Assembly (NCBI RefSeq): GCF_000423005.1
Contig: NZ_AUHD01000007.1
Span: forward strand, 1-64,000
DNA length: 64,000 nt
DNA from: Gelidibacter mesophilus DSM 14095
GTDB taxonomy: Bacteria > Bacteroidota > Bacteroidia > Flavobacteriales > Flavobacteriaceae
Reading direction: 5' to 3'
In this document: one piece after another, positions 8,065 through 17,221 of the stretch
How positions within the stretch are numbered: position 1 is the stretch's first letter
Layout: the number at the start of each line of letters is the position of its first letter
Position numbers and translations under genes: made by a program
Notes under the pieces: generated by a model
Database searches by the model: none
What the model was told of the DNA's origin: nothing
What the model saw: only the letters and a program-made list of their open reading frames with translations

Positions 8065-8449
8065 GGATTTATGCTCAAAATAATAATCCACCACCGCTGG
8101 AATGAAATAATATTATAATTTTTACTACTGCATACGTTTGGCAAAAAGAATTGTCGAATCTTCCAATATCGCTGTAGTGATAAACTACCTAAATAAGGTT
8201 TACAAATCAGTTCAAATGGAAAAGCAATTTTTTGAAAACTACATGAAATTAGTACACAATATAAAATAACGAAAGTAAAATATAGACGGGATGCCAATAA
8301 TACCTATATTTCCTGGTATCGTTCAAATAGAATAAAAAAGAAATTTCTGCGAATAATTTCAAAAATGTACTGAAATTAATAGAAACTACAGGATAACCCA
8401 AGTCGATTCCACCTAAATCTAACGTCATTCTGTAAAGATTATCTTCCCC
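8065..8449. other. Intergenic stretch without a recognisable gene
   Basis: A/T-rich DNA between the coupling protein hairpin and the AbiEi-like remnant. Only short frames occur, and none has family features. It may be the decayed 3' part of the neighbouring remnant. Confidence 0.5.
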
Positions 8450-8842
8450 TTAGTTAACTCCTTTCCAAAACCGAGAAAGTCTCTTGTTTTCAGTATAGAA
8501 CTCTACGAAAATTGCTAAATCATTATGTATGGTAAAAGCATTTCCAGCGACGTCGATGTAGTTGATAACGCGCTCTTTAAGTTTTGGATTTTTTTTTAGA
8601 AATATATTCCGTGATTAAAACAATTGGCTTATCGCTATTGTTTTTCATTTCTTCCAATCGAAATAAAATTAAATTAAATCCTGTTGAGATGTTATAATAT
8701 AAAACCTGGTTTCTACAGTGAATTTTGAATTGCTGATAGTTAAGTGAGAGTTTTCCTTTATGCTGTCCACGATTATTTGGATATTGACGAGCTCTTTTAA
8801 TTTGGAAGTAGCTTCGTAAATGATATCATTATTTCGATACAT
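8450..8842 (-). pseudogene. Frameshifted AbiEi-family antitoxin remnant
   Basis: Reading the minus strand from ATG 8840-8842 gives a helical start (MYRNNDIIYEATSKLKELVN), then a stop. One frame over, the text continues as LILFRLEEMKNNSDKPIVLI then TEYIS, and after a run of A the third frame gives KNPKLKERVINYIDVAGNAF. The sequence order, ending in INYIDVAGN, is characteristic of Bacteroidetes type IV toxin-antitoxin AbiEi-like proteins. At least two frameshifts, one at an A-tract, break it, and no nucleotidyltransferase toxin (AbiEii) gene is adjacent. It was probably a defence cargo gene of the element that has decayed. Confidence 0.65.
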
Positions 8843-8971
8843 AATCTGTGATGTTCATTTTTTTATATTGTTCAGTGGCAATGAACATTCAGATTTAATG
8901 AACATCTTGAAATATGCAAAGTGAATTTTGAAGAAATCAATGAATGAAATTCAGAGAGAAGATTCTATTAG

Positions 8972-9337
8972 TTAAAACGGCCCCTTATCCCTCGGCCCAT
9001 TATGCGTTACCTTCCATTGGCCATCTTCTTGAACCAGTTTAAATACACCTGGTTTTGGATCGTAAGCTGTAGAATATTTTATCCAAGCTACCTCGCCATC
9101 CATAGCTTCATCGACCACTTTAAAGTTAGTTTCTGAATTTTTATCTTCAGCAAACATTTCTTGAATGCTGGAAAGGTTTGCATATCCTTCCGCAGTGGTA
9201 TGTTTTTTTAAGTTAGCATCATTTCCATGATAAAAACTTTCGGCAACAACTTTGGCAGTTTCAGAAGGGGAAAGATTCTTGCTCTCTGAACACGAGAAGA
9301 ACAACAAAATGAGCGAGCAAATGACTAAATTTTTCAT
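8972..9337 (-). CDS. DUF4878-like lipoprotein
   Basis: 121 residues. A signal peptide with lipobox (LLFFSC, cysteine about residue 16) is followed by SPSETAKVVAESFYHGN and a C-terminal QEDGQWKVTHNG block, the pattern of NTF2-like DUF4878 lipoproteins. It is the last gene of the leftward tra operon, 7 bp after traN, so it is probably an envelope accessory of the conjugation machine. The exact role is unknown. Confidence 0.75.
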   Translation of the reverse strand: MKNLVICSLILLFFSCSESKNLSPSETAKVVAESFYHGNDANLKKHTTAEGYANLSSIQEMFAEDKNSETNFKVVDEAMDGEVAWIKYSTAYDPKPGVFKLVQEDGQWKVTHNGPRDKGPF

Positions 9338-9344
9338 AATCTTT

Positions 9345-10202
9345 CTAATTTGGGTTATTGATATTTCTATGTGATATTTTCAGTTCTATACTGCGTTCGC
9401 CATCTTTTTCATTCAATTCTAAAATTGCCCTACGGTCATTGGATAATGAAAATTTGGGCAACACATAAACGAACCTTACCGTTTCGCTTTCTGCAATTTT
9501 TGAGGGCAGATTATGTATGTAAATTGGCTCTTGATATAATCGTTGTAACGATTTTCTTTTTCCTTTCTGACGCGTTTCAATCGAAAGTTTTAAGAAATTT
9601 AAATCATAATCCAAAGTCGAATTATTCTTTATCTCGATGACGAAATAAAGTTCTTCCGTATCAAAAACAATGTTTTCGACGCTCAAAACAATACCTTCGG
9701 TTCGCTTTTTATTCCTACCAAATCGCTGCTTTCTTTCAATAAGGTAAGAACTGAATTTCTGGTAATAATAATTCCTGTTATCAATTTTACTTTCAGCAAT
9801 AGCAACCGAGATAGTATCGTTCATTATTGGTTTTTCATTCCCGATACTACTGGACTTCGGAATAAAATAATTGAATTTAGATAACTGCGCCTTATACCTT
9901 ACAATATACGAAAAAATTGAACCATCTCTATTGACTATCAGAAGATTGCTTTCTTTTCCTGGCTTTGCTTGAAGCAAACCGAAATACTGCTCTTTCTCAC
10001 GATTGTAAGTGAATATAAAATTGTCCGAACCGGTTATGCCTTGGCGAATGGGCTCTGGGAAAAACATCGCCACATTTTTAGTGTCATTTGCGTAGATGGT
10101 GTCTATAACTATTAGGTTTTGGGCCGAAACCTGTGCCATGCAAAGGTGGGGTGTGATAGTGGAAGCAACGGCAATAAATGAAGTTATGATATATCTTTTC
10201 AT
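9345..10202 (-). CDS. traN: Conjugative transposon protein TraN (VirB9-like)
   Basis: 285 residues, with a signal peptide ending near MAQ (residue 24). The domain resembles DUF4138/TraN of Bacteroidetes conjugative transposons: an N-terminal segment with NVAMFFPEPIRQGITGSDNF, a middle with VLSVENIVFDTEELYFVIEI and a strand-rich C-terminus. TraN is the outer-membrane-side component of the mating channel. It lies 31 bp downstream of traM in the leftward operon. Length and context both fit. Confidence 0.88.
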   Translation of the reverse strand: MKRYIITSFIAVASTITPHLCMAQVSAQNLIVIDTIYANDTKNVAMFFPEPIRQGITGSDNFIFTYNREKEQYFGLLQAKPGKESNLLIVNRDGSIFSYIVRYKAQLSKFNYFIPKSSSIGNEKPIMNDTISVAIAESKIDNRNYYYQKFSSYLIERKQRFGRNKKRTEGIVLSVENIVFDTEELYFVIEIKNNSTLDYDLNFLKLSIETRQKGKRKSLQRLYQEPIYIHNLPSKIAESETVRFVYVLPKFSLSNDRRAILELNEKDGERSIELKISHRNINNPN

Positions 10203-10233
10203 AAGATTGAATTTTTAAGAACCTTTAAGTGGC

Positions 10234-11163
10234 TCATAGTTTTGGTTTTAGAATAAGCTTATAATTGTTCAGCACGGTCACTTTTACGCTTTTGTTTTTA
10301 CGTTTTAGAATTTTAGTAATACCACCAACTTCCGGAACACTAGGAATGTTGATATCGCCAATAACATCGTCTAGGACTTCCGTTGTAATTTCTTCCCGAA
10401 AATTGTTTTCGACATAGATGCCCTCACTACCATCCTGCAAATCGAATGCTTTCAGTTTGGTAGGATGATGATTAATATTCTCAATTTCTATTAAAGCACG
10501 ATTGGGCTGAAAACTGATAAATCCAAAAACGAGTGTGTTTTTCTGCATTTCCTTATTGTTAATCATTGCAGCTTTGGTAAGTCGCATCCGCAATCGGGAG
10601 TTTGCTTTTACTACTTGGTCTCCATCGACGACCACATATATGGTTTCATCCGTATTCCCGATGATTGAAGAATCGTTTGGCTCGGGAGAAGCAGCAAAAA
10701 ATAATTGATGTTCCAGTCCCAATTCTTGGACTTCAATCTTCTGTGCTCGTCTTATTTCTGCGGAATCTACTTCTTTAACTTTTTTTGGAGCTGCTCTTTT
10801 TGAACCCATATTCTGATATGCCACTTCTGAATATCTGATTTTCCCTGCCGAATAGATACTATCTACGATACGTTCTTTTTCACGTTGAGGCAGATCTGCA
10901 TCATAAAAGCCGAGGGAATCAATCAATTTTTCATTGTAGATACTCGGCGCATTCGTTTCGCGCACTTCCTTAAGATCATTGATGGCATCCAGTTTGGTCT
11001 TATACTCTTTTTGATTTTCTTGCAAAGCTGGTATTTGGGTCTGTTTAAGATTTTCATTTTCACTTTCATCATCGCCCATAACCATGATGGTATAGGAAAT
11101 TAGAAACATTAAAATCACAGCCAATACGGCTGCAAAGACAATTTTATTCTTTTCTATTTTCAT
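10234..11163 (-). CDS. traM: Conjugative transposon protein TraM (VirB10-like)
   Basis: 309 residues from the ATG at 11161-11163; the frame extends nine codons upstream, but MKIEKNKIVF gives the standard short basic N-terminus. One transmembrane segment (residues 10-30) is followed by a charged linker (KQTQIPALQENQKEYKTK) and a C-terminal beta-rich domain, the layout of VirB10/TraM spanning the envelope. TraM links inner and outer parts of the channel. A GC-rich hairpin separates it from traK. Confidence 0.88.
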   Translation of the reverse strand: MKIEKNKIVFAAVLAVILMFLISYTIMVMGDDESENENLKQTQIPALQENQKEYKTKLDAINDLKEVRETNAPSIYNEKLIDSLGFYDADLPQREKERIVDSIYSAGKIRYSEVAYQNMGSKRAAPKKVKEVDSAEIRRAQKIEVQELGLEHQLFFAASPEPNDSSIIGNTDETIYVVVDGDQVVKANSRLRMRLTKAAMINNKEMQKNTLVFGFISFQPNRALIEIENINHHPTKLKAFDLQDGSEGIYVENNFREEITTEVLDDVIGDINIPSVPEVGGITKILKRKNKSVKVTVLNNYKLILKPKL

Positions 11164-11189
11164 GAGAGTTAATTTTAAAATGCCCATCA

Positions 11190-11212
11190 CCTGCCCGACG
11201 GTAGGCGGGTCG
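11190..11212. repeat. GC-rich palindrome between traK and traM
   Basis: CCTGCCCGACGGTAGGCGGG forms an imperfect hairpin in the 58-bp traK-traM spacer. A similar core (CCTGTCCGCCGAAGGAGG) lies inside the repeats at 56786 and 59964, and another at 60407, so it belongs to a family of short inserted palindromes. Confidence 0.6.
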
Positions 11213-11221
11213 GCTCGATTT

Positions 11222-11830
11222 TCATTGTTTAAATTTTTTTAAGGAGTTTTCAAAATAATTGGTTATCAATAATCCGTGCGGATTATTCGGGAAGTTTCGG
11301 TCAACCATACTCAGGTTTCCGGTGGAAACGAGTTCATAAGTGTCGATGATAGAACCACGATTGATTTTAAAAATAGTTATGGTTCTAAAGCTGTAAATCC
11401 CATTGTTTTCCTCGATTTGTGAATCGATGCTCAATACTTTTTGAACAAGGGAGAATTGTAATAATCGGTTATAGACCCCATCCGCTCTTTTTTGACGATA
11501 TAGGTTGTCCACTGAACTATTGCCCAGCCAAAGTGCTTTCGCAAGATTCTTTTCATAATTGCTTGCGTCAATATTGTAAAAGTAATTATGGAACAGTTCC
11601 AAGTGGGCCAAAGCTTCGACCCCGAAATTTTCTTTTTGGGTAACGAGCTTTAAAGGAATGATACTGCCATCAGTGTTTATAGCGAATGCACTATTTAAAG
11701 TTTTCTTATTAGTATTGAACACCATCCAGATCGAAAATGTACTGGTAAGCAAAGCGCAAACCACCACCGCCAAAACGATGAAACGATTTAATTTGAGGAC
11801 TGCATATATGTTTTTATAGGGTGTTTTCAT
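11222..11830 (-). CDS. traK: Conjugative transposon protein TraK (VirB8-like)
   Basis: 202 residues. It has a short cytoplasmic N-terminus (MKTPYKNIYAVLKLNRF), one transmembrane helix (residues 17-38) and a periplasmic NTF2-like domain ending KKFKQ, as in TraK/VirB8 proteins that nucleate the secretion channel. It sits between traJ and traM with a 10-bp gap to traJ, matching the order in Bacteroidetes conjugative transposons. Confidence 0.88.
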   Translation of the reverse strand: MKTPYKNIYAVLKLNRFIVLAVVVCALLTSTFSIWMVFNTNKKTLNSAFAINTDGSIIPLKLVTQKENFGVEALAHLELFHNYFYNIDASNYEKNLAKALWLGNSSVDNLYRQKRADGVYNRLLQFSLVQKVLSIDSQIEENNGIYSFRTITIFKINRGSIIDTYELVSTGNLSMVDRNFPNNPHGLLITNYFENSLKKFKQ

Positions 11831-11840
11831 GTCATTTATA

Positions 11841-12683
11841 TTAACCGTTAAATAGTCTTAAGGTGAAGGATGTTGCACGCCTGTAAAGCTTGAACTTTAG
11901 AAATACTATGAATCCAACGGAACCAAGTTGTACGACGGGGGCAAAGAATCCTTGTCCGAGGTCGGTTCCAAATAGATTATTCCAAAAGTTGGTGTTGAGT
12001 TCTGTATATAGTGCATTTACGAATATATTAACCAAAAAGAAGGCTGGCACGAGCATATAAACCGCAGCATATAATTTGAAAAAATTATAGGCCAATGATC
12101 GGAATTTTTCAAATACTGCTAAACTGATAACCAATGGAAAAAAGGCCTGCATAATCCCCAAAAGAAAGAACCGTTCTGCCAAAAAGAGTGGATAGATAAA
12201 TAGGTCCAAAAGCCATAGAATGATGCCAATGATAAAAGCAATTATTTTGAATCCATAAAGTGGTGTGACCAAAGCTTCGTAAAGCAGAGTCATCGCATTT
12301 TTTGCAGCATCCATTAGATTGACTTCTTCCTCAATGTGAATGTCTTGCATTTGCAAGGGCAAAAGTGCTGGAGCAGTCCCTCTATACTGCGCTTCTATTG
12401 ACACCAAGATGCTATCAAAAAAGCCCAATAGCTGTGTCGAGAATATGACCAAAAGAACTATGGCAAAATTCTTTGCCAGTTCGCCTGGGCTCAATCCCCA
12501 AGTGTAACCATCTTTGTCCGCAATACCTTCATTGTATTTTTTAAGAATGTTCACAAGGAAAAACAAAACCGCAAGCGTTTTCATTCCTGCAATGGTATAT
12601 TGCGAAAAGCTACTGTTTTGTATGGTTTGGAAAACCGTATCGATATATTCCAAGCCTATTCCTAAAATGATGGTTGCAGTCAT
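11841..12683 (-). CDS. traJ: Conjugative transposon protein TraJ (VirB6-like)
   Basis: 280 residues with about six hydrophobic segments (for example TLAVLFFLVNIL, FAIVLLVIF, IIAFIIGIILWLLDLF). This is the polytopic inner-membrane TraJ of Bacteroidetes elements, the counterpart of VirB6. It follows the TraI-like gene with one base between coding regions, suggesting coupled translation. Confidence 0.87.
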   Translation of the reverse strand: MTATIILGIGLEYIDTVFQTIQNSSFSQYTIAGMKTLAVLFFLVNILKKYNEGIADKDGYTWGLSPGELAKNFAIVLLVIFSTQLLGFFDSILVSIEAQYRGTAPALLPLQMQDIHIEEEVNLMDAAKNAMTLLYEALVTPLYGFKIIAFIIGIILWLLDLFIYPLFLAERFFLLGIMQAFFPLVISLAVFEKFRSLAYNFFKLYAAVYMLVPAFFLVNIFVNALYTELNTNFWNNLFGTDLGQGFFAPVVQLGSVGFIVFLKFKLYRRATSFTLRLFNG

Positions 12684-12684
12684 C

Positions 12685-13257
12685 TTAATATTCTGTTTCG
12701 CGGTTATTGATTTTATCCTGCATTTTTCTGAAGGAAATAATATCCTTGTAGCGTTTGGTTTTGGTTTTCACATTAGAAACCATTTCCTTGGATTCCAGTT
12801 CTTTTTCTTTTAAGATTCCAGTACGTTCGGCATCAGTCATTTTTAAGAAATCACTGGACAGAATATCATCTATAAAATCCATTGTATCCAAGGAGTTTTC
12901 TACAATGGCGCTAAACGATTCCGATACCCGACTTACTTCATCAGGTTTGATATAAGGGGAATCAAGAATATCCCTTAAGTCATTTTGCATCACGCGAATT
13001 AGACGTTGGTTATTTTGACCGATTTCCCGAACCGCATTTAGTTGTCTAACCACGTCATTTACCTTCTCAATATTTTCTTTAGCCTTTTTCATAAATTCAA
13101 CCGTTTTTATAATGTTTGCTGTCTGCTTCCCAGATTCTATCAGTTGTTTTACCAAGCTGATGAAATTGGTATTGTCATAAGTGGGCATTCCCTGAGCATT
13201 GATGTTCAAGCTGAATAAGAGTGCCATTGCGAGTACTATAAGTTTCGATTTACTCAT
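12685..13257 (-). CDS. traI: Conjugative transposon protein TraI (DUF4141)
   Basis: 190 residues from ATG 13255-13257; the longer frame would overlap the end of traG and hide the signal peptide. From the chosen start there is a clear signal sequence (LIVLAMALLFSLNINAQG). The mature part is a long coiled coil (FMKKAKENIEKVNDVVRQLN) with a conserved DILDSPYIKPDEV block, which fits the periplasmic DUF4141/TraI family (VirB5-like position). Confidence 0.82.
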   Translation of the reverse strand: MSKSKLIVLAMALLFSLNINAQGMPTYDNTNFISLVKQLIESGKQTANIIKTVEFMKKAKENIEKVNDVVRQLNAVREIGQNNQRLIRVMQNDLRDILDSPYIKPDEVSRVSESFSAIVENSLDTMDFIDDILSSDFLKMTDAERTGILKEKELESKEMVSNVKTKTKRYKDIISFRKMQDKINNRETEY

Positions 13258-13303
13258 AGTTAAAAATCTGTTTTGGTATTCGTGAACCTTTGGTATCATA
13301 ATA

Positions 13304-15706
13304 TTATTTTTTAGAAGTGAATTCAATAATTGCTTTTTCCATATTCTGATGTTGCTCATAGAGCTTCATTATTTCTTCATTTTCCTTTCCATCTGTCAGG
13401 TAAGCGGCATACACTTCCTTTGGTACCTCGAGACGGAAAATGTTACTTTCCTTACCGATTTTTATAAACATTTCCGTGTATTTGCGTGGCCCGGAAAGAT
13501 TGTTCTTGATAGATTTTAATTGGTTGAGATCATGGGTGGAAAGATTGAGACGCTTGACCAATTCTGCATAACCTTTTTCATTATGGAGACTGTAGAACAC
13601 CTGTGTGTTTTCAAGGATGCTCGCCGATGTTGAATTGTTTGGAAGCTGGTTTATGGATTGCAGAACGATTCCGATGGCACCGTTCTGCTTTCGGATCGCT
13701 TGATAATAGAATTCTACACTTTCCAATACGTTCTCAAACTTCAGTTGCTTAGCAAACTCGTCGAAAAGGATGATGCCTTTTTCGGCTCGGTTCTTCCAGA
13801 TTGTCCGTTGAATGGCTGACTTAATCAGCTTCAACATAACGGACAGGATTTCTTTGTTGTCCTTTACTTCATCCAGTTCAAAAACAATTAAACGCTTGTC
13901 CTCGATTTTATAGGTCTGGTCTTCGCTGACTTCAAACAGAAAACTATAGAGACCATCGCCAACATACTCCGACATGACGTGCAAGAAGCTAGTAACATTG
14001 AAGTAGTCAGGATGGATTTTAAGTTGATTTAAGAGGTCTTTTTGATTGCTCTCTATAAAGTGGTAGAAGCCATCCAAAGAGTGATTTTCAGGCGTGCTAT
14101 CGTAATAATGGCGTAGAATCTTTTTTACCGAAACGGATTGTGCCTTGGTCACTTTTAAATCTGAAGCAAACAATTCAAATAGGAATACGGATAAGTCCTC
14201 CAATCGTTCAGGTGTCAGGTCGTTCGTATCACTTATGTAAAATGGATTGATACCGAGATTCTTTCCACTTTCGTATCGAAGCACAGTATATTGTTCAGGA
14301 TAAAGCTTAGCGAATTTGGTATAAGAACCACCCAAGTCGATAATGACCAGACGAACGCCACTTTCAAAATATTGGCGCAAAATGTTATTTGCCAGAAAGG
14401 ATTTGCCTTCGCCAGTTGGAGCGAAAATGGCAAAGTTCCGTGCCTTGATGCGTTTCTTACGTTCATCCCAAACATCTTTCAAGACAGGAATGTTGTGTTC
14501 TCGGTCGTTAAAAATGATTCCTGTAGGATCCGATTTATAATTGGTGTTATTGATAAACAGGCAAAGCGCGTGTTTCAAATCCGTCACATACATATCGGTA
14601 TTGCTGAAATTGGAAGAGAAACAGCAATAACTGTTCAGTATATAGTTCTTTCGTTCCTCTCCTCGTGGATAGTATGGGATGATATCCAATTCCTTGAATT
14701 CAGTCTTGATTTTAGAACCAATCCGAGCTAAATTTTCTGCATTTTTATCCCAATAAATGATATTGAGATGGCCACGGATAATTCTTGAATTATCGTCGGC
14801 ATTAATCTGGTCAAGGATATGCTGAATTTTGCCAAGAACAACTTTGTTCTGTGAACCGAAATTTGAACTTTTATTAAGTTCCTCGACCTTCTTGTCAAGC
14901 AGCTTGCGCCACTTTTGTTTATCGTCCAAATAGATAATCTGGTTGACAATATGGTTTTCGTTAAGCGTAAGCCCTAAACCATCAATAAACCCTTGATGAA
15001 ACACAAAATCGTCAGAAGTGAATTTCTCATTGGTCTTGCTACTCTGTACACTTTCGCCAAAGCACAGTTCACTATTGATGGCAAGGGCATCAAAATAGTT
15101 TTCGCCTATAGTGACGCTTTTCTTATCCAATAAAATATCGGTGTCAAATCCTTCATTGAATCCATTGAAATATGAATTCGTTAACTCTTGGATATGTTTT
15201 GCTTCAAGGGGGATAAGTTCAATCTTCCGACTATTATTGATAAAGGAAACGGAATCGCTGACCGACCCGATGAAGCTCTTTACGTTATCGTCTAATTTTT
15301 GAACGATATCCTTGACCACCTTTCGGAGAGGATTGACATATTTTGGGTTGTTCAATGCTTTGTTCTTGGTAAGTATAAAGAACAAATAGCAACGGTGTTC
15401 CATATATTCACGCCCTTTAAAATGGTCGTGCGTAGCCTTTTCCAGAAAGGTAGAATTAGGCAATTGATCGGACGTGTAGGATTTCTTTATATAGATATCC
15501 TGTTTGTGAACGACCGTTCCAACAGACAACGATTTTAACGCCTGAAACCATGCACCGTGCAAATCCTCAAAATCCTTTTCCGATAGGGAGTAGATTTCAG
15601 GTAATATCCCCTCATAGCACAAGACCACGTTGCCATTATTGGCAAAAATGATATTGTCCTGAATATCCGCAATCGGACGATATGCTGAAAGGTTAATCTT
15701 GTTCAT
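13304..15706 (-). CDS. traG: Conjugation ATPase TraG (VirB4-like)
   Basis: 800 residues, the usual size. The N-terminal TraG domain begins NKINLSAYRPIADIQDN. The ATPase domain has Walker A FAPTGEGKSFL (about residues 429-439) and Walker B KGIILFDEFAK (about 655-665), with the conserved QNGAIGIVLQSINQ segment after it. It energises assembly of the mating channel. Its start overlaps traF by 14 bp, indicating translational coupling. No break is seen. Confidence 0.94.
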   Translation of the reverse strand: MNKINLSAYRPIADIQDNIIFANNGNVVLCYEGILPEIYSLSEKDFEDLHGAWFQALKSLSVGTVVHKQDIYIKKSYTSDQLPNSTFLEKATHDHFKGREYMEHRCYLFFILTKNKALNNPKYVNPLRKVVKDIVQKLDDNVKSFIGSVSDSVSFINNSRKIELIPLEAKHIQELTNSYFNGFNEGFDTDILLDKKSVTIGENYFDALAINSELCFGESVQSSKTNEKFTSDDFVFHQGFIDGLGLTLNENHIVNQIIYLDDKQKWRKLLDKKVEELNKSSNFGSQNKVVLGKIQHILDQINADDNSRIIRGHLNIIYWDKNAENLARIGSKIKTEFKELDIIPYYPRGEERKNYILNSYCCFSSNFSNTDMYVTDLKHALCLFINNTNYKSDPTGIIFNDREHNIPVLKDVWDERKKRIKARNFAIFAPTGEGKSFLANNILRQYFESGVRLVIIDLGGSYTKFAKLYPEQYTVLRYESGKNLGINPFYISDTNDLTPERLEDLSVFLFELFASDLKVTKAQSVSVKKILRHYYDSTPENHSLDGFYHFIESNQKDLLNQLKIHPDYFNVTSFLHVMSEYVGDGLYSFLFEVSEDQTYKIEDKRLIVFELDEVKDNKEILSVMLKLIKSAIQRTIWKNRAEKGIILFDEFAKQLKFENVLESVEFYYQAIRKQNGAIGIVLQSINQLPNNSTSASILENTQVFYSLHNEKGYAELVKRLNLSTHDLNQLKSIKNNLSGPRKYTEMFIKIGKESNIFRLEVPKEVYAAYLTDGKENEEIMKLYEQHQNMEKAIIEFTSKK

Positions 15707-15977
15707 AATCGAAACCAGAGGTTTTTTTATTGCTGATGATTCTTGGAAAGGCTTTCGCTATCTGAAATAGTTGCGGATTGTGGGTCGTTTTTGACAGGGC
15801 AACATAAAGGGTCGCATTGAAAACCAGTATGCCAATAATCAACATAAAGCTGAAAGAGAATATGATGATTAAGAGCGAAGCGATAATCGACACCATCATT
15901 AATGCAAACAGGGAGATGGGCAGTCCAAAAATGACCGCCCGTTTCCTGATGTTTTTATAGATCTCGAATTTCTTCAT
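15693..15977 (-). CDS. traF: Conjugative transposon protein TraF (DUF4133)
   Basis: 94 residues. It begins MKKFEIYKNIRKRAVIFGLP, has two adjacent transmembrane helices (residues 20-60) and ends QIAKAFPRIISNKKTSGF. This small inner-membrane protein corresponds to VirB3 and normally sits between traE and traG, as here. Confidence 0.88.
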   Translation of the reverse strand: MKKFEIYKNIRKRAVIFGLPISLFALMMVSIIASLLIIIFSFSFMLIIGILVFNATLYVALSKTTHNPQLFQIAKAFPRIISNKKTSGFDYEQD

Positions 15978-16008
15978 GCTTCTTTTCTAATAAATTCCTC
16001 TTTGGTGG

Positions 16009-16296
16009 TTAGACTACGATGGAGATTAGGTAAGTGAATATCCCGACCACCGCACCTGCAATGAGTACAAACACAAGAACCCGTGTAATCCCCTTTTTAA
16101 GGTCAGCGTTTTCGCCAAAGAAGTGTCCTGCATTAAACAGAAAACCCACAAGAAAGATGACTCCCAATATAATTGGGAAAATTGTCCTGATGGTGTCCGA
16201 AACATCATTAACGGAATCTTCAATACCTCCAATCTGCGCAAAAAGCGAGGTTGAGAATAGTGAAATAAGAGCTGCGAAATAGATTGATTTTTTCAT
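16009..16296 (-). CDS. traE: Conjugative transposon protein TraE (DUF4134)
   Basis: 95 residues from ATG 16294-16296; the 26 extra upstream codons do not resemble a signal peptide. A signal sequence ending LFAQ is followed by two transmembrane helices separated by GENADLKKG, the VirB2-pilin-like DUF4134 pattern. It is probably the pilus subunit. In this operon it precedes traF and traG. Confidence 0.87.
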   Translation of the reverse strand: MKKSIYFAALISLFSTSLFAQIGGIEDSVNDVSDTIRTIFPIILGVIFLVGFLFNAGHFFGENADLKKGITRVLVFVLIAGAVVGIFTYLISIVV

Positions 16297-16484
16297 AACG
16301 GAACAGTTTAAATTTTGGATTGTTTTCGTTATTGGAAATATACATATATTTACTTTTAAATAATTGATAATCAAATATTTGTGAATAAAATGTTGTTTGA
16401 TATCATTTGAATTCCTTTGCTGTTATTTGGCATTAAATTTTATGGAATTTTGAATATCGGTTGTTGATAATCTGAAAAATTAAA

Positions 16485-17117
16485 GTGAAAAAAGTGTTCA
16501 AAAACGTCAGCTTTGTCATTTTGCTTCTAAAAATGTCTCTCATTTTTGGACAGGAACCGGCAACTCAAAAAATTATAATTATCGATGTTGGGCACGGTGG
16601 AATGGATTCCGGTGCAATCGGAATAAATGGCATCCAGGAAAAGGATGTTGTACTGGATATTGCATTGAAGATATTGAGACTTAACGAACAGGCTGAAAAA
16701 ACGCTGGATATTTACTTAACGAGATATAGCGATACGCTTATTTCGTTATTTGATAGAACAAAACTAGCTAAAGCTCTAAAAGCAGATCTGTTTATTTCCT
16801 TGCATTGTAATCATTCGGATAATCCGAATGCAAGAGGCATAGAGGTTTATGCTTCAAGAGTGCAAGGGGATTATTCAAGAGAATCCGTAGTTATAGGATA
16901 TCAAACTGAAAAGATACTATGCAAAAGGGTAGGATATGACAGTCGAGGTGTGAAGTTTGCGAATTTTCAGGTTTTGCGAGAAATGAATCACTATTGTGCA
17001 TCAATGCTTTTGGAACTTGGATTTTTGAGTAATATCGATGAAGCCAGCTATATTTCTGATTCCGATAATATCCAACATATCGCATTGGCCATTCTGCTAT
17101 CCATACAAAATCAGTAA
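16485..17117 (+). CDS. N-acetylmuramoyl-L-alanine amidase (Amidase_3)
   Basis: 210 residues with a GTG start and a signal peptide ending IFGQ. Motifs of zinc amidases are all present: IDVGHGGMD (first His), NGIQEKDVVLDIAL (Glu ligand), FISLHCNHSDN (second His) and LLELGFLSN (catalytic Glu). It cleaves the peptide from the glycan of peptidoglycan. It is transcribed opposite to the tra genes, between traE and the ATPase gene, so it probably opens the cell wall for the mating channel, taking the place of the lysozyme-like protein of other elements. Confidence 0.92.
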   Translation: MKKVFKNVSFVILLLKMSLIFGQEPATQKIIIIDVGHGGMDSGAIGINGIQEKDVVLDIALKILRLNEQAEKTLDIYLTRYSDTLISLFDRTKLAKALKADLFISLHCNHSDNPNARGIEVYASRVQGDYSRESVVIGYQTEKILCKRVGYDSRGVKFANFQVLREMNHYCASMLLELGFLSNIDEASYISDSDNIQHIALAILLSIQNQ

Positions 17118-17121
17118 TATT

Positions 17122-17220
17122 ATGAAAGATTTATTTTTAGAATTAACGATGAGTTTGAAAACCATTGTTCAACAATTTATTTCTGAAGTAATTTTATTAT
17201 ATAAGTCTTTCAGAAGTTGA
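17122..17220 (+). CDS. Possible 32-residue peptide after the amidase
   Basis: ATG 17122 lies 4 bp after the amidase stop, and the frame ends at 17220, one base before the convergent ATPase gene. The product (start MKDLFLELTMSLKTIVQQF) is a single amphipathic to hydrophobic helix. Spacing supports translation, but nothing identifies it. Confidence 0.3.
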   Translation: MKDLFLELTMSLKTIVQQFISEVILLYKSFRS

Positions 17221-17221
17221 T

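Noticed and set aside
8034-8297. An 87-codon minus-strand frame after the coupling protein
   Set aside because: It begins without context and includes the perfect hairpin at 8038 as its last codons; no protein-like features.
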